A stretch of DNA of 21,658 nt. Origin: Actinomycetes bacterium (GTDB taxonomy: Bacteria; Actinomycetota; CALGFH01). The translations under genes were made by a program, and so were the position numbers. This document shows positions 17,673 to 21,658 of this stretch, one piece after another. Position 1 is the first letter of the stretch. Each line of letters starts with the position of its first letter. Below the pieces are notes generated by a model, which searched no databases, was not told the origin of the DNA, and worked only from the letters and a program-made list of their open reading frames with translations. The stretch is from the NCBI GenBank assembly GCA_030152105.1, contig JASLIH010000621.1, positions 1-21,658 on the forward strand, written 5' to 3'.

Positions 17673-19430
17673 CTAGAAGAGTTGATTGCTGAGGCCCTGC
17701 ACGATCGGGCCGAGCGCGAGCGCCGGCAGGAAACTGAGGGCGGCCACGATCACGATCACGCCGACGAGCAGCACCAGGAAGATGGGCGAGTCGGTCCTGA
17801 ACGTTCCCGGCCCGGCTGGCGCTGGTCGCTTGGCCGCCAACGACCCGGCCACCGCCAGCGCGGCCAGCAGCGGGATGAAGCGCCCGAGCAGCATGCACAG
17901 GCCGCCGAGCAGGTCGGCGAACGGGACCCCGGTCGCGCCCTGGTTGCCGGGCGCGTTGGGCTGCACGAACCCGGTGTAGCCGGCAAACGCCGAGCCGTTG
18001 TTGTTGGTCTGGGAGGTGTAGGCGTAGACGGTCTCCGAGAACCCCTGCGGCCCGGCGTCATAGATCGACTTCTTCCCGGCCGGCGTGGCGATCGCCAGTG
18101 CCGCAGCGATCAGCACCACCACCGGCATGTACAGCGCGCCGATCGCCACCAGCTTGACCTCGCGGGCCTGGATCTTCTTGCCGAGATACTCCGGGGTTCG
18201 GCCCACCATGAGGCCCGCGAGGAACACCGTCAGCAGCACCACCAGCAGCATGCCGTACAGGCCCGAGCCGACCCCGCCGAAGATGACCTCGCCGGTCATC
18301 ATGTTGACCAGCGGCGTCATCCCGCCGAAGCCGCTGTAGGCCTCCTGCGCGGCGTTCACCGAACCATTGGACGCATCCGTGGTGGCCGTCGACCACAGCG
18401 CGGAGTTGGCGATACCGAACCGTTGCTCCTTCTCGCTCAGGTTGCCGCCGGTGGAGCCGCTGCCGGCCGTGGCGTGCACGCCGGCGGCGGTCAGCGCGGG
18501 GGTGGCCTTGGCCTCCTGGTAGTAGGCGTTGCCGATCCCGATCCCGAGCATCACCATCATGGCGATGTACAGCGCCCAGCCCTGGCGGACCCGCCCGATC
18601 ATCCTGCCGTACTGGTAGGTCGCCGCCGCCGGGATCAGCAGGATGAACAACAGCTGGACGAAGTTGGAGAAGGTGGTGGCGTTCTCGAACGGGAAGGCCG
18701 AGTTGACGTTGAAGAACCCGCCGCCGTTGGTGCCGAGCTGCTTGATGGCGATCTGGGAGGCGACCGGCCCCAGCGCCAGCACCTGCTCGAAGCCGTGGAG
18801 GGTGGTGAGGCTGACCGAGCCGGTAAGGGTCTGGACCACGCCTTGGGAGACCAGCACCAGCGTCCCGATGATCGACAGCGGCAGCAGGATGTACAGCAGC
18901 GACCGGGTCAGATCGACCCAGAAGTTCCCTAGCTTGTTCGTCTCCCGGCGCGCGAACCCCCGGATGACCGCGGCGAGGACCGCCATGCCGACCGCAGCGG
19001 AGACGAAGTTCTGCACGGCCAGCCCGGCCATCTGGGAGAGGTACGACATGGTCGTCTCGCCGCCGTAGTACTGCCAGTTCGTATTGGTGATGAACGACGA
19101 GGTCGTGTTGAAGGTGACGTCCCACGGCGCCCCGCCGAACCGCAGCGGATTGAAGGGCAGCACCCCCTGGAGCCGCAGGATGGCGTACAGGACCAGCCAG
19201 AACAGCGCCGAGAACACCAGCACCGTCCGCCCATACTGCTTCCAGTCCTGCTCGTGCGACGGGTCGGTACGCACGGCTCGGTAGAACCCGCGCTCCACCG
19301 GTCCCAGCGCCCGCTCGAGCACCACTCGGTGGCCCATGTAGACCCGCGCCATGTAGCCGCCCAACAGCGGTGTCAGCGCGGTCAGCACGGCCACATAGAT
19401 CACGATCTGGAACCAACCTTGCCAGGTCAT
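17673..19430 (-). CDS. kdpA: Potassium-transporting ATPase subunit KdpA (potassium-binding channel-like subunit)
   Basis: A 585-residue membrane subunit that selects and binds potassium. Four pore-loop repeats of the superfamily of K+ transporters are visible: TTSSFITNTNWQ (109-120), QLGTNGGGFFN (231-241), TDASNGSVNA (351-360) and TSQTNNNGSAFAG (472-484). The N-terminus MTWQGWFQI and SGxGSGLYGMLLVVLLTVF-like helix regions fit the family, and the length is near the E. coli value of 557. ATG 19430 follows the kdpF stop codon with no gap (TAG directly followed by ATG); a GGGGAG lies nine bases upstream inside kdpF. Confidence 0.97.
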   Translation of the reverse strand: MTWQGWFQIVIYVAVLTALTPLLGGYMARVYMGHRVVLERALGPVERGFYRAVRTDPSHEQDWKQYGRTVLVFSALFWLVLYAILRLQGVLPFNPLRFGGAPWDVTFNTTSSFITNTNWQYYGGETTMSYLSQMAGLAVQNFVSAAVGMAVLAAVIRGFARRETNKLGNFWVDLTRSLLYILLPLSIIGTLVLVSQGVVQTLTGSVSLTTLHGFEQVLALGPVASQIAIKQLGTNGGGFFNVNSAFPFENATTFSNFVQLLFILLIPAAATYQYGRMIGRVRQGWALYIAMMVMLGIGIGNAYYQEAKATPALTAAGVHATAGSGSTGGNLSEKEQRFGIANSALWSTATTDASNGSVNAAQEAYSGFGGMTPLVNMMTGEVIFGGVGSGLYGMLLVVLLTVFLAGLMVGRTPEYLGKKIQAREVKLVAIGALYMPVVVLIAAALAIATPAGKKSIYDAGPQGFSETVYAYTSQTNNNGSAFAGYTGFVQPNAPGNQGATGVPFADLLGGLCMLLGRFIPLLAALAVAGSLAAKRPAPAGPGTFRTDSPIFLVLLVGVIVIVAALSFLPALALGPIVQGLSNQLF

Positions 19431-19520
19431 CTACAGCCGCTCCCCGCGCAACAGCGCATAGACCAGATAGCAGAACACCACCAGCGAGATCACCAGCCCG
19501 AAGACGTCCGCGCCGCTCAT
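19431..19520 (-). CDS. kdpF: Small potassium-ATPase subunit KdpF
   Basis: A 29-residue single-helix peptide: an N-terminal MSGADVFGLVIS, then a hydrophobic LVVFCYLVYALL and the basic end RGERL. It matches E. coli KdpF in length and in the conserved YLVYAL core. KdpF stabilises the KdpABC complex in the membrane. It ends exactly at the kdpA start and its ATG overlaps the stop of the 26-residue ORF upstream by four bases. It is too short for ordinary gene callers. Confidence 0.88.
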   Translation of the reverse strand: MSGADVFGLVISLVVFCYLVYALLRGERL

Positions 19521-19597
19521 ATCCGATCCATCGCCCTAATCAGGCCGAACATCAGCGCAAAGACCGCCAGGGCAAGAACGATCGCAACCGCGTCCAT
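19517..19597 (-). CDS. 26-residue single-helix membrane peptide, first ORF of the kdp operon
   Basis: The frame from ATG 19597 encodes 26 residues, MDAVAIVLALAVFALMFGL followed by IRAMDRI: a hydrophobic helix of about 18 residues with a basic and acidic C-terminal end. GAGG sits six bases upstream of the ATG, and the stop overlaps the kdpF ATG by four bases (ATGA), as at other junctions in this operon. These points argue for translation. It has the build of KdpF but not its YLVYAL core. It may be a further small subunit or regulator of the pump, or a leader peptide coupling translation. I have no firm family assignment for it. Confidence 0.6.
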   Translation of the reverse strand: MDAVAIVLALAVFALMFGLIRAMDRI

Positions 19598-19662
19598 ACC
19601 GCTCCTCGCCTCTCCCGTGTGCCTGCCACCGGGAACAGTGCAGGCGTGCATGTCGACTCAGG

Positions 19663-19691
19663 TATGTACGCCGCCGCGCAGGCGGGGTGAA
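19663..19691 (-). promoter_or_regulatory. Putative kdp operon promoter
   Basis: On the minus strand TTCACC (19691-19686) and TACATA (19668-19663) are separated by exactly 17 bases, as -35 and -10 elements of a weak housekeeping-type promoter. The predicted start lies about 60 bases before the 26-residue ORF. The -35 abuts the heptamer array at 19697-19746, a layout expected for an OmpR-class activator. Both hexamers are poor matches, so the assignment rests mainly on spacing and position. Confidence 0.4.
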
Positions 19692-19696
19692 GGGTT

Positions 19697-19746
19697 CTTT
19701 ACGAAGCCTTGACGCCGCCCGCGCCGTTCTTGACGGATCCTTGACG
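19697..19746 (+). promoter_or_regulatory. Candidate KdpE operator array upstream of the kdp operon
   Basis: Four plus-strand heptamers, CTTTACG (19697-19703), CTTGACG (19708-19714), CTTGACG (19729-19735) and CTTGACG (19740-19746), lie 11, 21 and 11 bp apart (start to start), all on nearly the same face of the helix. OmpR/PhoB/KdpE-type dimers bind such 11-bp direct repeats, and two dimers would fill the array. It lies just upstream of the inferred kdp -35 and between kdp and the divergent ltrA-like gene. The remainder of the 286-base gap (19598-19883) shows only a 6-bp stem with 6-base loop at 19803-19820. Confidence 0.62.
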
Positions 19747-19871
19747 CCACGCACGGTCTACCGCTTTCGCGGCGGAAGTCCGGGCGGTGCTGTGGCAGCG
19801 ACCGGAGCAGGCTCGCTCCGTCTGGTGCGGTCCAGGTCGACGTCGAGCATCCCGGCTCTAGGGCGAGATGG

Positions 19872-19877
19872 TCTACT
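19872..19877 (+). promoter_or_regulatory. Putative -10 element of a leaderless promoter for the LtrA-like gene
   Basis: TCTACT is a near match to TATACT and ends six bases before ATG 19884. This is the same spacing as at the other two plus-strand promoters with this layout. No Shine-Dalgarno precedes the ATG. No -35 is evident. Confidence 0.35.
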
Positions 19878-19883
19878 GATGCC

Positions 19884-21095
19884 ATGACCAGCGAGACCCA
19901 CGGCCGCTTCAAGCGGTGGTTCTGGCGGCCGCCACGAGCCCACGGCGAGATCATCGCCGACCGCCAGGTCAGCAACCTGGAGCTGTTCTACGACCTGGTG
20001 TACGTGGCCGTGCTCGGCCAGGCGTCCCACCACCTGGCAGGGCATCTCTCGGTCCGCGGGGTGGCCGAGTTCGCCGTTGTCTTCGCCCTGATCTGGATCG
20101 CGTGGATCAACGGGTCGCTGTACCTGGAGCTCCATGGCCGTGAGGACGGGCGGACGCGCAGCATCGTCTTCGTCCAGATGGGCATTCTCGTCCTGCTGGC
20201 GGTGTTCACCGCCGATGCCGCGAACGGCGGGGGCCGGGGCTTCGCCATGGTGTACGCGACCTACCAGCTCATCCAGACCTTGCTGTGGTCCACCGTCTGG
20301 CGTCAGGACCGTCGTCGGGACCACACCGAGTTCCTGGCGCTCGCGGGGGGCTATGTGGTCGGCACGGGGGTGTCGGTGGCGGTGATCGGGGCCAGCGCCC
20401 TCCTCACGGCCACCCCACGACTTCTCGTCTGGGCCGGCCTTGGCGTCGCCTGGATCGTCGGCATCGCGTTGGCCGCCCGGAGGTCCCGCGCCGGCCTGGG
20501 CCTGACCCCCACCGACTCGCTGGTCGAGCGCTTCGGACTGTTCACCATCATCGTCCTCGGCGAGGTCGTGATCGGTGTCGTGGACGGCCTGTCGGTGGCC
20601 GAGCATGATGCCAGGACGATCGTCACCGGGATGCTGGCGCTGTCGATGGGCTTCGGCTTCTGGTGGATCTACTTCGATCTGGTGGGAAGCCGGCTGCCCA
20701 GAGCCAACCGTGTCGCGCTGGCGAACTGGGTGACGAGCCATCTCCCCATCACGCTGGCGATCACGGCGGCGGGTGCCGGGATGGTCAGCCTGATCGGACA
20801 TGCCCATGACGCAAGCACGCCGGCGAGCACGAGCTGGCTGCTGGCCGGTGCCGTCGCCACGGGCCTGCTCGCCCTGGTCCTCACCGAGCAGGCGCTGGCC
20901 GACGCCGAGCAGCTGTCGGTGGTGTTCCGCCCCCTTCGCCTGGCGCTTTGCGGAGGCGCAGCGACGGCCCTGATCATCGGCTGGCTGCGACCGGCGCCGT
21001 GGCTTCTGGCCTTGCTGCTGGTGGCGATCCTCTCCACTATCTGGTTCTTCGCCGTCAGCCGCTTCCTACGCGCCGACGCCTGGGGCGAACCATGA
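19884..21095 (+). CDS. Low temperature requirement protein A (LtrA) family membrane protein
   Basis: A 403-residue polytopic membrane protein with about 10-12 hydrophobic segments. Family recognition rests on the N-terminal block VSNLELFYDLVYVAVLGQASHHL (residues 29-51), the central VERFGLFTIIVLGEVVIGVV segment and FGFWWIYFDLVG, all typical of LtrA proteins. The family is named from a Listeria gene needed for growth in the cold; the biochemical activity is unknown. It is divergent from the kdp operon and shares the control region that carries the heptamer array, so potassium- or stress-linked expression is possible. ATG 19884 fits the start of conservation. Confidence 0.85.
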   Translation: MTSETHGRFKRWFWRPPRAHGEIIADRQVSNLELFYDLVYVAVLGQASHHLAGHLSVRGVAEFAVVFALIWIAWINGSLYLELHGREDGRTRSIVFVQMGILVLLAVFTADAANGGGRGFAMVYATYQLIQTLLWSTVWRQDRRRDHTEFLALAGGYVVGTGVSVAVIGASALLTATPRLLVWAGLGVAWIVGIALAARRSRAGLGLTPTDSLVERFGLFTIIVLGEVVIGVVDGLSVAEHDARTIVTGMLALSMGFGFWWIYFDLVGSRLPRANRVALANWVTSHLPITLAITAAGAGMVSLIGHAHDASTPASTSWLLAGAVATGLLALVLTEQALADAEQLSVVFRPLRLALCGGAATALIIGWLRPAPWLLALLLVAILSTIWFFAVSRFLRADAWGEP

Positions 21096-21116
21096 CCGGC
21101 GTCGGGGGCGGGTACG

Positions 21117-21497
21117 GTGGAGCCTGAGCCAGCGTCGGGAACGCTGATCTTCCTGTTCACCGACCTCGAGGGCAGCACCCGGCTCTGGGAACAGTTCCCT
21201 CAGGCCATGAAGGCCGCCCTCGAGCGCCACGACCGCATCTTGCAGGCCGCCGTAGCAGCCTCGAACGGCCAGGTGGTCAAGACGACCGGCGACGGAATGA
21301 TGGCCGTCTTCACGTCCGCCGCCGCTGCCGCGAAGAGCTGTGTTGTCGCGCAGCGCGACCTGGCAGCCGAGCCGTGGGGGGCCACCGGGGCGCTGCGGGT
21401 GCGGATGGGCCTGCGCGCCGCCTACGAGACCTTCACCGAAGGCTTCACCACGGCCGATCTGACCGAGGCACGAGCCCTGCTCCAAACCGATCCGTAG
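21117..21497 (+). pseudogene. Truncated class III adenylate/guanylate cyclase, internally deleted remnant
   Basis: The frame encodes 126 residues from GTG 21117. The N-terminal half is a clear class III cyclase: LFTDLEGSTRLWE with metal-binding Asp16 and KTTGDGMMAVF with Lys55 and second metal Asp59. After LRVRMGL (to residue 99) a normal domain would continue with HTGE and then the Asn-Arg pair of the AVNRAARL-type motif. Instead the reading jumps to YETFTEGFTTADLTEARALL (103-122). That resembles the extreme C-terminus of long cyclase-ATPase-TPR proteins. The simplest reading is an in-frame internal deletion that removed the back of the catalytic domain and all downstream domains. It should be inactive as a cyclase. 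A short functional protein or an assembly error is possible. It starts 21 bases after the LtrA-like gene. Confidence 0.65.
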
Positions 21498-21517
21498 ACG
21501 GGAGGAAAGGACGCGCC

Positions 21518-21658
21518 ATGTCGAACAACGCCGAGCGAGGACCGCGACTTCCGCCGCGCTGGTTCGTCCGTCTCGCGTGGTCGGTGCATCGAGGTCTGTA
21601 TCGCGTCACCGGTGGCCGGGTTGGACTCTGGCGTCCGAGGGGCAAGCGCTGGGGGACC
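21518..21658 (+). CDS. Deazaflavin (F420)-dependent nitroreductase family protein, 5' part
   Basis: The first 47 codons of a gene that continues past the window. The residues PPRWFVRLAWSVHRGLYRV followed by TGGRVGLWRP and GKRWGT match the N-terminal pattern of the DDN family of F420H2-dependent reductases (helix before the split beta-barrel, then the W-G-T/L strand entry). GGAGGAAAGG at 21501-21510 gives a good ribosome binding site before ATG 21518. It starts 20 bases after the cyclase remnant. Family members reduce quinones or nitro compounds with F420H2; the cofactor is typical of actinobacteria. The assignment rests on a short segment. Confidence 0.7.
   Translation, partial: MSNNAERGPRLPPRWFVRLAWSVHRGLYRVTGGRVGLWRPRGKRWGT

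Noticed and set aside
17653..17898. N-terminal extension of KdpC
   Set aside because: It overlaps kdpA and has no homology; GTG 17652 has GGAGG at ideal spacing and begins the membrane helix.
19803..19820. Possible terminator hairpin (CGGAGC, 6-base loop, GCTCCG)
   Set aside because: No T-run follows and it lies between divergent genes, where a terminator would have no role.

Overview
The window is very GC-rich, densely coding DNA. It most likely comes from an actinobacterium (Actinomycetota). The grounds are an AfsR/SARP-type regulator, a DrrAB-type ABC exporter, the start of an F420-dependent nitroreductase-family gene, frequent GTG/TTG starts and several apparently leaderless genes. No RNA gene, insertion sequence, CRISPR array or origin was seen. 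No stretch longer than 300 bases lacks a gene.

Layout. (1) 84-3260 (+) is a large SARP/BTAD-NB-ARC-TPR regulator. It converges on a DrrA/DrrB-like exporter pair (5014-3267, -), whose upstream region carries three 11-bp-phased TGAA repeats. (2) 9903-5126 (-) is a three-gene operon: a KimA-like potassium transporter, a small membrane sensor (KdpD-type DUF4118 plus GAF-like domain, no kinase), and an APC permease with a Kup-like soluble tail. (3) Divergent from it, 10101-10787 (+) is an orphan KdpE/OmpR-type response regulator. (4) 19597-10802 (-) is one long potassium operon: a 26-aa membrane ORF, kdpF, kdpA, kdpC, kdpB, kdpD, kdpE and a second kinase-less DUF4118-GAF sensor. The order A-C-B differs from the usual A-B-C. 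(5) Divergent from kdp is an LtrA-family membrane protein (19884-21095, +). It is followed by a shortened class III cyclase (21117-21497) and the first 47 codons of a deazaflavin-dependent nitroreductase-like gene that runs off the window.

How it may work together. Regions 2-4 look like one potassium-homeostasis island with two uptake arms: ATP-driven KdpFABC and secondary KimA-like/APC transport. The most telling signal is non-coding. Both control regions (upstream of kdp, and between kimA and the orphan regulator) carry four heptamers related to CTTGACG with identical 11-21-11 bp start-to-start spacing. This is what a tandem-dimer OmpR/KdpE-type regulator would bind. I infer that one or both KdpE-like regulators control both arms. 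The two kinase-less KdpD-like sensors, one per operon, are the least explained component and the best candidate for an undescribed regulatory part.
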